Source: CBDANW01 sp965197825
GTDB taxonomy: Bacteria; Acidobacteriota; Vicinamibacteria; Marinacidobacterales; DATDRI01
Reading direction: 5' to 3'
Length of the DNA stretch: 64,000 nucleotides
NCBI GenBank assembly: GCA_965197825.1
Contig: CBDANW010000003.1
Location: 2,232,001-2,296,000, forward strand
The notes below the pieces were generated by a model. The model worked only from the letters and a program-made list of their open reading frames with translations. It was not told the DNA's origin and searched no databases. Position 1 is the stretch's first letter. The number at the start of each line of letters is the position of its first letter. The translations under genes and the position numbers were made by a program. This document shows positions 8,027 to 17,677 of the stretch, one piece after another.

Positions 8027-8700
8027 TGCGTGGAATGGGTCTCCAGGGGGCGGTCCGTGGACGTCGATTCAAGACGACGAAGCCGGATTCGAGCGGCGCT
8101 CGCCCGATGGACCTCGTGGAGCGCGACTTCAACGCCACACGCCCGAACGAGCTCTGGGTTTCGGACCTGACCTACATCGCCACGTGGCGCGGCTTCGTGT
8201 ATGTCGCCTTCGTCATCGACGTCTTCGCTCGACTCATCGTCGGTTGGCGAGCGACGACATCGTTGACTGCCGGCATCGCTCTCGATGCGTTGGAGCAGGC
8301 GCTGCACGAGCGCCGACTAAACCCAGAACACCCATTGGTGCATCACAGCGACCGCGGCGTGCAGTACGTCTCGATCCGTTACACCGAGCGGCTCGCCGAG
8401 GCGGGTATTGAGCCGTCCGTCGGCAGCCGAGGCGACTCTTACGATAACGCTTTGGCTGAATCCATCATCGGCCTCTACAAGACCGAGGTGATCCGTCGAC
8501 GTGGGCCCTGGCGTGGTCTCGAAGACGTTGAGTTCGCCACCCTCGAGTGGGTCCATTGGTACAACACGCAACGACTCTTGGAGCCGATCGGTAATGTCTC
8601 CCCCGTCGAGTACGAGATGAACTACTATCGGTCGCAGGAAGGCTCGCTAGAGATGGCGAGACTCAACTAAAACAGTCTCCGGAAAACCCGGGGCGGTTCA
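8009..8700 (+). pseudogene. IS3-B OrfB, 3' part with right inverted repeat
   Basis: From about 8009 the frame that ends at 8670 is a second IS3 OrfB: VARLMRGMGLQGAVRG, LWVSDLTYIATWRGFVYV, VHHSDRGVQYVS and ALAESIIGLYKTEV, ending PVEYEMNYY. The right end (AACCCGGGGCGGTTCA) is at 8685-8700 and matches the solo IS3-B end at 38537. Its N-terminus is lost at the junction with IS3-A. Confidence 0.88.
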
Positions 8701-8701
8701 C

Positions 8702-10115
8702 TGTGCCAAAATTTGATCCACTTACAACGTTACAAGCGAACAGTTGACGCGGCGTGGGCGGTGAGGCCCGCGACAACCATTGAGCAGAGCTACCCTTTGG
8801 ACGGGTCGTCACCATGCAGATGACCACCTAGTCGAGAGCGAATATCCAAGCGTGTTCCTGAAGCTGTTTTCACGCTACGCCGAGCGGGCCCACCGAGGGG
8901 CTACCGTCGCCAGCGACAATCTACGCGGCACGGCAGTAGTAGTTGAGAATGCCCCCAAGTCGCTCTCGCGACACGATGGGGCCAGTGTCATTCGCGCTTG
9001 CCGGCAGAGGTGTGAGGAGCTCGTTGCCGAGACCTTGGTGGTTCCGTTCTGTGTGATAGTGCACTACGTATTCGGTTACCGCTGTCCGCAGGTGTCGCTC
9101 ACTGAGAGGTACGAAGCGGTCGAGACACTCTCGACGTATGGAGAGAACGAATCTTTCCGCGTATGCGTTCAGATTCGGACTGTTCGCTGGAAGGCGGAGG
9201 GGCTTCACGCCTGAATCTCTCAAGAGCCCACGTACCGCCTCGGTGAATAGCGGGTCCCGGTCGTGGATGAGGTACCGCTTGCCAAGGAGGAAACCATCCC
9301 ACATGTCCGTGAGGTTTCTTGCCGCCTGCTTCATCCACTCCCCGTTTGGGTCCGAGGTCATCCCACCGATGCACACGCAGCGAGTGGCGATATCGATGAC
9401 AAACAGGACATGGTAGCGGACGAGCCCGAACGGGTTCACAACCTCGACGGTGAACAGGTCTGTCGCAGCGATAGCGCCCCAATGAGCCTTGAGGAAAGTG
9501 CTCCACGACATGCTCTTGCCCCGCTCCGGAGCCGGCGCGATACCGTGCTCGGCGAGGAGCCTCTTGATGGTGTTGCGTCCGAGTTCATGTCCGAGGTTCT
9601 TGAGTGCACCCCCGCAGGCGCGTATATCCCCACGTCGGGTTCTCCTGCGCCACGCGCACAATGAGCTCACGGATGTCCTTCGCCGTCGGAGGTCGGCCTG
9701 GGCTCCGGTTCTTGCTGCCATCGTACTTGGCTGCGATGAGGCAGCGGTACCAGCGCAGGAGCGTAGCGGGTGTGGCAACCGACGCAATCTGGGCCAGCGC
9801 CTCGCGGCCTAAAGCTTGGGCCTTGACGGCGAGCCTGCGCCGCTCGTCGTCCGAGAGACTGAGACGCTTGCCCCGAAGCCCGGCTCGGAGCACACGGTTC
9901 TCCTCTTGCTGGTAGTCGATCACATCCTGCTGCTGGCGGTTGACCCAGCCAGCCAGAACGAGCAGTAGGAATTGCACGTGGTAGGTCATCATGGAGCTGA
10001 AGATAACACCCTCGGGCCAGACGATTGCAAAGCCCACGGCCCTTGGCCCGGTCGCAAACACAGACACTAAGTTGCTGATTTATGGCCTATTTCGAAAGGG
10101 CCGAGTTTTGGCACA
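8702..10115 (-). mobile_element. IS481-like-A element, near-complete copy
   Basis: 1414 bp between inverted ends TGTGCCAAAATTTG at 8702 and the reverse of TGTGCCAAAACTCG at 10115. It includes the 5' leader found as the solo R1 repeat elsewhere. It is the only copy with both ends and no insertion, but its transposase is frameshifted. Confidence 0.88.
8921..9992 (-). pseudogene. IS481-like-A integrase-core transposase, frameshifted
   Basis: Two minus-strand frames make one transposase of about 355 residues. The 5' part runs MMTYHVQFLLLVLAGW...[11 protein letters not shown]...WGYTRLRG. The 3' part runs [16 protein letters not shown] with Asp in ATDLFTVEV, Asp in IHDRDPLF and Glu in [13 protein letters not shown]. 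The break is a run of five C at about 9608, where the copy near 29715 has four, so one inserted base explains it. Confidence 0.9.
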
Positions 10116-10399
10116 GGACGGGAGCGGCGGTTCTACACCGAGGGCGAGCCGCACGCCGTGGGATGGCGCAGATGTTCCGGAAGGCGGTGTCGCTCAGATG
10201 CTGATTGATGCGGCTGTGGAGCTCTCGCTCCCTCGGATTCGATCAGCCGGCGGAGATCATCGACGATGTGATCGAGAAAGGCACTTGCGCCAAAAGACAC
10301 ACTCCGCTTTCACCCCGTGAGCGTACCCAAAACAGAACCCCGATCCGCCTCGCATCGGGCATACTGTAGCGGTACTCGCACGAACCAGAGTAACCGCCA
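10116..10399. other. Unassigned leader region before the potassium channel
   Basis: Contains a short frame with FDQPAEIIDDVIEKGT that resembles no family I can name, probably the tail of a lost gene. No repeat end is seen after 10121. Confidence 0.3.
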
Positions 10400-11419
10400 T
10401 TGAAGTCTGCTGGAACCATCGAATGGACCCAGCGCAGTCTTCTCATCGGCGTGATGGCGATGCTGATCTGGACGTTCGTGGGCTCACTGGGCTTCGCCTG
10501 GATCGAAGGCTGGCGTTGGATGGACGCCCTCTATATGTCCGTAATCACAATCTCCACAGTGGGATACGGCGAAGTGCAACCCCTTTCGGCACCCGGGAAG
10601 CTCTTCGCGAGCTTTCTAATCGTAGGGGGGCTCTCGTTGTCCATCTATACGCTCACCCGACTGGGGCAGGTCGTCCTCGAGGGAGAGCTGTTTGGGAACC
10701 TAGGAAGGAGACGAATGCGGAAAGAGCTGAACGAACTCGTCGGTCACTACATACTCTGTGGATTCGGCCGTTTCTCGAGGTCCGTCGCCGAGGATCTCGA
10801 TCATAAGAACCACCCCTTCTGCATCGTCGAGTCGGACGCTTCGAGAGAGCCGACTCTCCGCGAGCTCCATTACTTGTATCTTCTCGAGGACGCAACGTCG
10901 GACGAGGCCCTCCTCAACGCCGGCGTCAAGAAGGCCGCCGCCGTCCTTGCCCTACTCCCCTCGGATGCCGACAACCTCTACGTCACGGTGACGGCCAAGG
11001 CGCTAAACCCGTCCGTGCGCATCATTGCGCGGACGCTCGACGAGCGCGGTGAGCTGAAGCTCCGTCGCGCCGGTGCGACCGAGGTGTTCTCCCCGTACCG
11101 GCTCGCGAGCCATCGGATCGTTCAGGCGGCGATGGCTCCGACGGTTCTGCAGTTCATGGACCACATCGCCGACCGAGCCGCACTCGAGATGAACCTAGGT
11201 GAGGCGCGTATCGGTGAACACGCCAAAATCGCGGGGCGAAGCCTCGGCGAGGCGGACTTGCGCACGAGCTTCGGCGTTACGGTCGTCGCTGTCAAACTTA
11301 CCGACGGAAAGATGGTTTTCAACCTTGGGCCGGAGCAAGCACTGAGCGCAGGAGATACCTTGGTTGTGATCGGGCACGAGAAAAATCTCGCCGCCACGAA
11401 ACAGGCTATGGAAGACTAG
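10400..11419 (+). CDS. Potassium channel with RCK (TrkA-N/TrkA-C) domains
   Basis: 339-residue inner-membrane K+ channel subunit. Two transmembrane helices (about 14-34 and 66-88) flank the pore loop with the selectivity filter TVGYGE at residues 53-58. The cytoplasmic RCK domain starts near 115 with the nucleotide-binding loop CGFGRFS (last Gly replaced by Ser), followed by an acidic strand end (CIVESD). A TrkA-C domain follows from about 255. This is the MthK/Kch-like plan and probably works as a tetramer gated by ligand or nucleotide. The start is a TTG at 10400 with a weak upstream purine box; a later start would cut into TM1. It appears intact and lies alone between IS clusters. Confidence 0.94.
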   Translation: MKSAGTIEWTQRSLLIGVMAMLIWTFVGSLGFAWIEGWRWMDALYMSVITISTVGYGEVQPLSAPGKLFASFLIVGGLSLSIYTLTRLGQVVLEGELFGNLGRRRMRKELNELVGHYILCGFGRFSRSVAEDLDHKNHPFCIVESDASREPTLRELHYLYLLEDATSDEALLNAGVKKAAAVLALLPSDADNLYVTVTAKALNPSVRIIARTLDERGELKLRRAGATEVFSPYRLASHRIVQAAMAPTVLQFMDHIADRAALEMNLGEARIGEHAKIAGRSLGEADLRTSFGVTVVAVKLTDGKMVFNLGPEQALSAGDTLVVIGHEKNLAATKQAMED

Positions 11420-11450
11420 CGGTAGACTCCGTCGCTACTCTCGATCTCGT

Positions 11451-11979
11451 CGTGTCCAAAAACACAAACGAACTCAAGACCGGCTCGCCGGGACGTTTCG
11501 TAATAAACGGGATCCGTCCCTCTTCTCGTGGAAATAAGAATGGCGTAACCTCCTTTTAGCCAAAAGAAAAACTCGCTTGGAGAGAGCGAGAAGGAGGACT
11601 ACGCCATGAAGAAACCTACCACGATCACATCTGAGTCTGTGAGCGAGTACCGGGAGTTTATCGAGCTGCGTCTGCGCAAACTGGTGCTCGAGGCGATCGA
11701 GGTCGTCATCGACGAAGAGCTCGACCAGGCGCTCGGCTGTCGAGCCTACGAGCGTTCGGAAGAGCGCTGCGCGTCGTGTCCAAAAACACAAACGATAGCG
11801 GCCTGTTGGTCACGCTGGAGCCAACCAGCGATTGCGACGACCAACAAGATTCAGGGCTGGCTCTGCCTCCTCATGACCGAGGATTCTAGCTTCCATTGGC
11901 CAACCAAGCCTCAGACGTCTCTGATCCGAAACGTCCCGGCGCGCCAGTCTTGAGTCCATTTGTGTTTTTGGACAGGACG
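11451..11979. repeat. R2-bounded element with about 50-bp inverted repeats
   Basis: The left end starts TCGTGTCCAAAAACACAAAC and continues through GCCGGGACGTTTCG. The right end (about 11925-11979) is its inverted copy. About 425 bp lie between, including an IS256 N-terminal fragment and a further internal R2 piece at 11773-11794. Single R2 ends also occur near 4018, 5688, 19690, 37868 and 38004. No transposase can be assigned to these ends with confidence. Confidence 0.6.
11606..11772 (+). pseudogene. IS256-type transposase, N-terminal fragment
   Basis: MKKPTTITSESVSEYREFIE followed by LRKLVLEAIEVVIDEELDQA and YERSEER matches the start of IS256-family transposases (coiled N-terminus, then the ALG..YERS..R box). 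It is cut at 11773 by an R2 end. It may belong to the IS256-E family, whose C-termini lie at 36473 and 44633. Confidence 0.7.
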
Positions 11980-12369
11980 GCCAAGTGAAAGCCATTCCAA
12001 AGGTCGGTGGTCTCCATCATTATTACACTCGACACGCTGCTTAAATCCGAGCCGCTCGGAACGGCTGCGGGACTTCGCACCAGGTTACACCTCTGCCCCT
12101 GAGTAGAGCCGACGCCGACCCTCAAGAACGTCCTACATTGAAGACGACCAAAGCATCCCCGTCCTGTGCCAAAACTCGACCCTTTCGAAATAGACCATAA
12201 ATCAGCAGCTTAGTGTCTGTGTTTGCGACCGGGCCAGTAAAAGGCCCACCGATGAGGCTCCTTCATCACTATTATAGTCGGCACCCTGGGCATCAGCGGG
12301 GGAACTGTCCGGCCCAGCAGGCTTCTGGTCAACCGGCGAACGTTGGGTCGAGCCAGTCGTCGAAACGAA
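11980..12369. other. Non-coding stretch with an R1 solo end
   Basis: No supportable gene. An R1 left end (TGTGCCAAAACTCGACCC) starts at about 12168 and runs to about 12240 (TTTGCGACCGGGCC). The rest is unassigned. Confidence 0.55.
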
Positions 12370-13795
12370 AGTGTGCCAATCTTAGTTGGGAATTGAAACG
12401 GCTCCAAACTCCGTGGTTTGATGGCGTTGGACAAAACAAAATCAAGCCGCGAAGAAAGGAAGCCGAGATGGGAAGTCTGCTACGTTCGGTCAAGAAACGC
12501 AAGAAGTCGCGTCGTTTGGGTGAGGTCGAGATGGTGAGGCACGAGGATTACGGGGAACTCGCGCTGGACGCCAAGGTAGAGATGATCCGTTCGTTGGTCC
12601 CCCTTGGTCTAATGCACGTTCACGAGTTGCTCGACGACGAAGTGAAGGCGTTGGCGGGAGAGCGATAGTCTCGCAAGGACGAGCTGGAGCGCGGTCGCCG
12701 TCCCGGAAGCAACCCGGGCACGGTAGGGCTTGGCGGCCAGCGGGTACCGATCCGTGTGCCACGGGTTCGGAGCATCGAGGGAGGAGAGATTCCGCTTCGC
12801 TGCTACGAGGCGGTGAGCCACGGCGGTGAGGTGAATGATCTTCTGCTGAAACGAGTTCTCTACGGAATCTCTTGTCGCAACTACGAGGCGGCAGCGGAAG
12901 CGATTCCGGGCGCCATCGGGCTGTCGAGCTCAACGGTGTCCCGAGGGTTCGTGCAAGCGAGCGCTGCGAAGCTGCGGGAGATGCAGGAACGGGATCTGAC
13001 CGGCGAGGATGTGGTGGCGCTGTTTCTGGATGGGAAGACATTCGCCGAGGCAACGATGGTCGTGGCTCTGGGCATCACGCTTTGCGGGGAAAAACGCTTC
13101 TTGGGCTTCGTGGAGACGGACACGGAGAACGCGCAGGTGTTGACGCCGTTCCTGCGTTCACTGCTCGAGCGGGGACTCGATATCTCCCAGGGTCTGCTGG
13201 TGATCATCGACGGCGGCAAGGGTCTCCAAGCGGCAGTCAAGAAGGCATTCCGTAAGCGGGCCCTGATACAACGCTGCCAGTGGCACAAACGTGAAAACGT
13301 AGTGAGCTACCTGTCCAAGGGCGAGCAGGCGTCATGGCGCAAGCGGCTCCAGTGGGCCTACAACAGGCCGGAGTACGAAGAGGCCCTCACTGCGCTCGAG
13401 CAACTCCACGGTGAGTTAGAAGAGCGGAACCAATCCGCAGCTGGCAGCCTGGAGGAAGGCCTTGAGGAGACGCTGACGTTGCATCGACTCGGCGTGCACG
13501 CGGTGCTGGGCCGTTCGTTCAAGACGACGAACTGCCTTGAGTCCGTCAATGCTCTCGTCGAGGAACGCTGCGCGAAGGTCGACCACTGGAAGAACTCGAG
13601 CCAACGCCAGCGCTGGTTGGCAACGGCGCTCGTAGACATCGAACCGCGCTTGAGGAAGGTGGTGGGCTACCGCCATCTTCCCAAGCTTCGCGAAGCTCTC
13701 AAGCGGGAACTGAAGATCGAGGCGAAGACATCAACCGTATCGAAGAAGAAGGTCGCTTAAACGTGAGCCGTGGAGAGTTTCAACTAAGAATGGGC
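12370..13795 (+). mobile_element. IS256-B element
   Basis: About 1.42 kb bounded by imperfect inverted ends sharing a TCTTAGTTG core (CCAATCTTAGTTGGG near 12378; reverse of CCCATTCTTAGTTGAAA near 13794). Its right end cuts the SRAP gene. Fragments of the same family lie at 2247-2425 and about 29924-29965. Confidence 0.78.
12468..13760 (+). pseudogene. IS256-B transposase interrupted by one amber codon
   Basis: One frame of 430 codons broken only by TAG at 12666-12668, in the conserved box AGER-stop-SRK where the family has Tyr (AGERY). After it come GSNPGTVGLGGQRVPIRVPRV, Asp in LFLDGKTF, Asp in VIIDGGKG, the RCQWHKRENV box and Glu in TNCLESVNALV. All catalytic residues survive, so one substitution explains the loss of function. 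ATG 12468 follows a GAAAGGAAG box. Confidence 0.9.
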
Positions 13796-14326
13796 TTGAC
13801 TCGTCGAAACAGTCTGGAGCGATGATGGCGGGCTGTCGATGGTGAATGTCAGCAAGCTCTGGAGAGGCCGTCGTCGTGATGATGGTGAAGGATTCGAGGG
13901 AGTTGTTCCCCTTGTCCCAGTGCTCCCCAGAGCGGCAAACGAAAGCGGCAACCCGTCGCCAAGCGCCAAGAAGTAAGGCTGCTTGCCGTACCCGGTCCGT
14001 TGCCACTCGAACCACCCATCGGCTGGCACCAGGCATCGACGCGAACGGAAGGCGGCACCAAATGACGGCTTCGTGTGGATGGTCTCCGACCGGGCATTAA
14101 TGAGGCGGGTGGCTATCCTGATGTCTCGTGCCCAAGACGGCACCAGTCCCCAGCGGAGCTGGACCATGGTGCGGTTGCCGTCGGCGTCCAGCCTGCACGC
14201 GACGAATTCTTGCTCCGGCGCGCCATTGTAGCGAGGCTGCAGATTCAGAGGCAGCGACGGTGCCGTCAGGCTGTAGAGGTCGTGAATCTCAGGCCAGGTC
14301 AGCTTCTGTGTGAAACGGCCACACAT
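13796..14326 (-). pseudogene. SRAP-domain (HMCES/YedK-type) gene, frameshifted and truncated
   Basis: Starts MCGRFTQKL with the catalytic Cys2 of SRAP proteins, which crosslink to abasic sites in single-stranded DNA. Conserved RYNGAPEQE, LRWGLVPSWA, NARSET and RCLVPADGWFEW follow. An extra G near 13930 shifts the frame after SFAALW; the other frame continues EHWDKGNNSLESFTIIT and IHHRQPAII, the expected next SRAP blocks. The C-terminus is removed by IS256-B. Confidence 0.9.
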
Positions 14327-14734
14327 CGTTAGAATGCTCTCCGCGTTCTCTGGCTCGAGTGAAGGCGACAGCTCGGTAACATCATTTTTAATGTCAATGG
14401 ATAGAATAGGGCTCCTACCTTCGACCTGAACACGGGGTCGGGCCCAACAAGGGGCGACAAAGAGGGATGCGGAAGCAAGTCGACTGGTTGTGCCTTCTAT
14501 TTATTCATCCGCGCGCCCCGAACTTGATCGGTCTCCGGTCTGCCGGGACCATGCCTGCATGATTTCGTCGTTTGTTCGCGCTCAGCCCTTGGCACCTCCG
14601 CAAACACAGACACTAAGCTACTAATTTATGATCTATTTCAAGAGGGCCGAGTTTTGGCACAGAACGGGGTCAGGTCAGAGATCCTCGCCTATTCGAACGA
14701 GGTGACACCAATGCTCTGGGAGGGTGACGCCACG
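14327..14734. other. Intergenic region with a 25-bp repeat and an R1 end
   Basis: No gene. 14489-14513 is an exact inverted copy of 20457-20481. 14599-14665 is an R1 end in reverse (ending GAGTTTTGGCACAG), next to the 3' end of the flavoprotein gene. Confidence 0.6.
14489..14513 (-). repeat. 25-bp inverted repeat, copy 1
   Basis: Begins TGTGCCTTCTATTTATTC and is the perfect reverse complement of 20457-20481. The two copies bracket the demethylase genes, the thioesterase and the recombinase tail. Confidence 0.8.
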
Positions 14735-17290
14735 CTATGCATTCATCCGGGTATTCTCGGGATCGAACACTGCCGCGTCGGCAGCCACGGTCACGGGGAA
14801 GCACTCGTTCATGTACAGCACCTGCAGCTCGGCACCGGCCACCGCGTGTTCGGTTGGCAGATAGGCCAGCAGGAGGTACTGGCCGACGGACGGCCCCATG
14901 CCGGCGGAGGTGACGCGGGACTCCCGGCCGCGGCCGTCGACGATGCGCGCGCCGTCCCGCGTTAGAATCGGTTCATTGCCCCCGGTCGGGAAGCGTGACA
15001 CCCCGGACGCGCTGGTGTGGTGGTCCATCGTCAGCGTGCAAAGCTTCGCCGCCGGTCCCTCCGCGCGCGCCGTCAGGTAGGCTGCCTTGCCGATGAAGTC
15101 AGCGTCCTTCACACCAGCTCGCGCCAGGCCCGCCTCGACCGGCGAGTACTCCGAGGTGAGATCAACGCCCATGAGCGCATAGCCCTTCTCCAGTCGGCCC
15201 GTGGTGCCGTAGACGCCGATGCCGACCGGGCGGGCGTCAAAGGCATGACCCGCCTTCCGAATCACGTCCCACAGGCGCACGCCGTGCGGCATGCGGGTGT
15301 AGATCTCCCAGCCGCTCTCACCCACGTAGGAGATGCGCAGCATCGTCGCCGAGACCCCGTCGATGATCACGTCCCGCACTGTCCTGTACGGGAACACCGC
15401 CTGTGAAAGCGGGGTGTCGGTGATCGTGGAGAGCAGCGCGCGGGCATCCGGTCCCCACACGCCGATGGTGCACAGCGCGGACGACAGATTCTCGAACTGC
15501 ACGGAGCGGTCCGCAGGCAGATGCCGGCGGAACCAGACCTCGTCGCGTGCCCCGTGGAAGGCGCCGGTCACGATACGGAACCGATCGCCGGCCAGCCGCT
15601 GGATGGTGAGATCGGCGCGGATGCCGCCGTCGGGCGTCAGCAGCGGGGTGTAAATTGAGCTACCGACAGGCCGGTCACAGCGGTTGACCGTCAGCCGTTC
15701 CAGATAGGGCACGACGCCGGGCCCGGACACGTCGAAGACCTGGAAAGCGCTCAGATCGACGATCCCGACCTTCTCCCGCAGGTGGAGATGCTCGGCGTCG
15801 ATGATCGGCGACCACCAGCGGCGGTCCCACTCGTGAGGGCGATCCGCGATGCGGTAGTGCGCGACCAGGTCCTCGTTCGACGCGTACCACTGCGGGCGCT
15901 CCCAGCCGCGTGCCTCGTGAAACTCGGCGCTCAGGGCCGTGGTCCGATCGTGAAAGGGTGCGCGGTGCATACCGCGGGCGGATGCCCACTGCTCGCGCGG
16001 GTGCACGATCCCGTAGGTTTTGTTGAAGTGCTCGTTGCAGCGGTCACGGATGTGCTGCTCGGTACGCTCGTGCGGGTAGAAGCGGGTGACGTCCGATCCG
16101 TGCGGATCGCAAAGGCGCGGGTAGCCATACGTGATCCACTCGGCAATCAGGCGTGCGGTGCCGGGCCCCTCCTTGACCCAGACCGCAGCCGCCGACCAGA
16201 GCTTCTCCACCGCGGCGGTCTCGCCCAGCACCTGCTGCGCGTCGGGGGTCAGCGACAGCAAGCCATTGACTGCGTACTGCATTTCGGAGCCGGCGAGTAG
16301 CTCGCCCATGATCTCGCGGGCGTGTTCGAGCTGTGGCGCGAAGTCGATGGCGGTGAAGGGCATCTCGGTGGGAGTCCGTTCCGCCTCTGCAAAGGAAGGA
16401 ATGTCGTCGGGATGTACCAAGATGGGGCGATGGGCGTACGAGCCGATCTCCATCAGCTCGTTGCTCTGGCGCTCGTACATGAAGGTGTCCATGTCGCGCA
16501 CGATCGGATAGCCGATCTCGTTTCCTGTCTTGTACAGGAGGTCGATCGGGCCCATGTCGGCCATCTGGTGCACCGCCGGGGTGAGCGGGATCGTCGCGCC
16601 GGCCATCGCTGCGAGACGCGGACTCCAGACGCCGCACGCGATCACCACCTGTTCCACCGCGATCGCACCGCCCGCAGTCACCACAGCGCGGATACGCGGG
16701 CGGCCGAACGGCGGGCGCGACACCTCCAGCCCGGTGACCTCGGTGTTGTCTAGCACGGTGAGCACGCCCCGCACCTGCGCCCGCTCACGCATGATGGCGC
16801 CCGCACGGACCGAGTCGACCACCGACACGCTCGGCGTGTAGAAACCGCCCAGGATCACGTCGCCGTTCACGAACGGAGCCTTCGCGACGACCTCGGCGGG
16901 CGTGAGTAACTCGGTTTCGATGCCCCAGGCGCGCGCCGATGTCATCCGCCGGCGCAGTTCCTCCAGGCGGGCCTCGGTGCGCGCCACCTCGATCCCGCCG
17001 CACATGGTGTTGACGCCGAGCGCGGCATACTGGCGCTGGCTCTCCAGGGTCAGCATCGCGATCTCGCGGTTGTGATCGGTGGGGAAGATGAAGTTCGACG
17101 CGTGGTCGGTGGAGCCGCCGGGGTTGGGCAGCGGCCCCTTATCGATCAGCAGCAGGTCCTCCCACCCGAGCTCCGCCAGATGCCCGACCAGGCAATTGCC
17201 GACGATACCGGCACCGATCACGGCGATCGTTGCCCGCGCCGGAAGCACTCGCGAGGCGCTCACGGCGATGCTGCTGCTGGAGTCTTCCAT
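14735..17290 (-). CDS. Dimethylglycine oxidase/dehydrogenase-like FAD-GcvT fusion protein
   Basis: 851 residues. The N-terminal DAO-type flavin half has the dinucleotide loop AVIGAGIVG (24-31) and GGSTDHASNF, whose His63 matches the covalent FAD-binding His of dimethylglycine oxidase (GGSTSHAPG). The C-terminal half, from about 430, is the folate-binding GcvT fold (LREKVGIVDLSAFQVFDVSG, RISYVGESGWEIYT, C-terminal barrel to the end). Family members oxidise N-methylated glycines and pass the methylene carbon to tetrahydrofolate, so dimethylglycine, sarcosine or a related amine is the likely substrate. The start ATG follows a GGGGGA box. It is divergent from the next gene and has no visible damage. 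Confidence 0.9.
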   Translation of the reverse strand: MEDSSSSIAVSASRVLPARATIAVIGAGIVGNCLVGHLAELGWEDLLLIDKGPLPNPGGSTDHASNFIFPTDHNREIAMLTLESQRQYAALGVNTMCGGIEVARTEARLEELRRRMTSARAWGIETELLTPAEVVAKAPFVNGDVILGGFYTPSVSVVDSVRAGAIMRERAQVRGVLTVLDNTEVTGLEVSRPPFGRPRIRAVVTAGGAIAVEQVVIACGVWSPRLAAMAGATIPLTPAVHQMADMGPIDLLYKTGNEIGYPIVRDMDTFMYERQSNELMEIGSYAHRPILVHPDDIPSFAEAERTPTEMPFTAIDFAPQLEHAREIMGELLAGSEMQYAVNGLLSLTPDAQQVLGETAAVEKLWSAAAVWVKEGPGTARLIAEWITYGYPRLCDPHGSDVTRFYPHERTEQHIRDRCNEHFNKTYGIVHPREQWASARGMHRAPFHDRTTALSAEFHEARGWERPQWYASNEDLVAHYRIADRPHEWDRRWWSPIIDAEHLHLREKVGIVDLSAFQVFDVSGPGVVPYLERLTVNRCDRPVGSSIYTPLLTPDGGIRADLTIQRLAGDRFRIVTGAFHGARDEVWFRRHLPADRSVQFENLSSALCTIGVWGPDARALLSTITDTPLSQAVFPYRTVRDVIIDGVSATMLRISYVGESGWEIYTRMPHGVRLWDVIRKAGHAFDARPVGIGVYGTTGRLEKGYALMGVDLTSEYSPVEAGLARAGVKDADFIGKAAYLTARAEGPAAKLCTLTMDHHTSASGVSRFPTGGNEPILTRDGARIVDGRGRESRVTSAGMGPSVGQYLLLAYLPTEHAVAGAELQVLYMNECFPVTVAADAAVFDPENTRMNA

Positions 17291-17677
17291 AATCGGTCCC
17301 CCAGTTCATTGTAACGGGTAACGGACTCGAGGCCGCGACGTGATCAGCCCCGGAGTCGCTCCTGCCGGCGGCGTCGATTACGGGCTTGGTCCTCGTGAAC
17401 GGGACCAGTGTCCACACGGCGCGTTGACCAGCAGTTCAATTATGCAATAATCCATGCGAGGAGCAGTCAGCACAAGGATCTGTAGAGTCGAGGGCACCGT
17501 GGTGACAACCGCAACGCATGCGACCGCGGAGCATCCCCAGTATCAGGACGTCGTGGACTTCCGGCACTGCTGCGCGGCTCCATCGTCGGTGCAGTCACTG
17601 CCGCTGGCGTGTTGCAAGTCGATCGCACACCGTGTCCGCGGCCGGGAACCGTTCGGCATAGCGGAGCAGGAGGCGCC
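17291..17677. promoter_or_regulatory. Divergent promoter region between two demethylase genes
   Basis: 387 bp between the two divergent start codons. An A/T-rich patch (TTCAATTATGCAATAATCC, about 17434-17452) is the most promoter-like part. I see no clear operator, and no long frame on either strand is convincing. Confidence 0.4.

Noticed and set aside
12666..12668. Several in-frame TAG codons in transposases (12666, 6744, 2120, 63560) could mean that TAG is reassigned.
   Set aside because: Intact host genes end in TAG (potassium channel at 11417, DmdA-like gene at 18980, TonB receptor at 27325, YhaN at 61406), so TAG is an ordinary stop here and the elements carry nonsense mutations.
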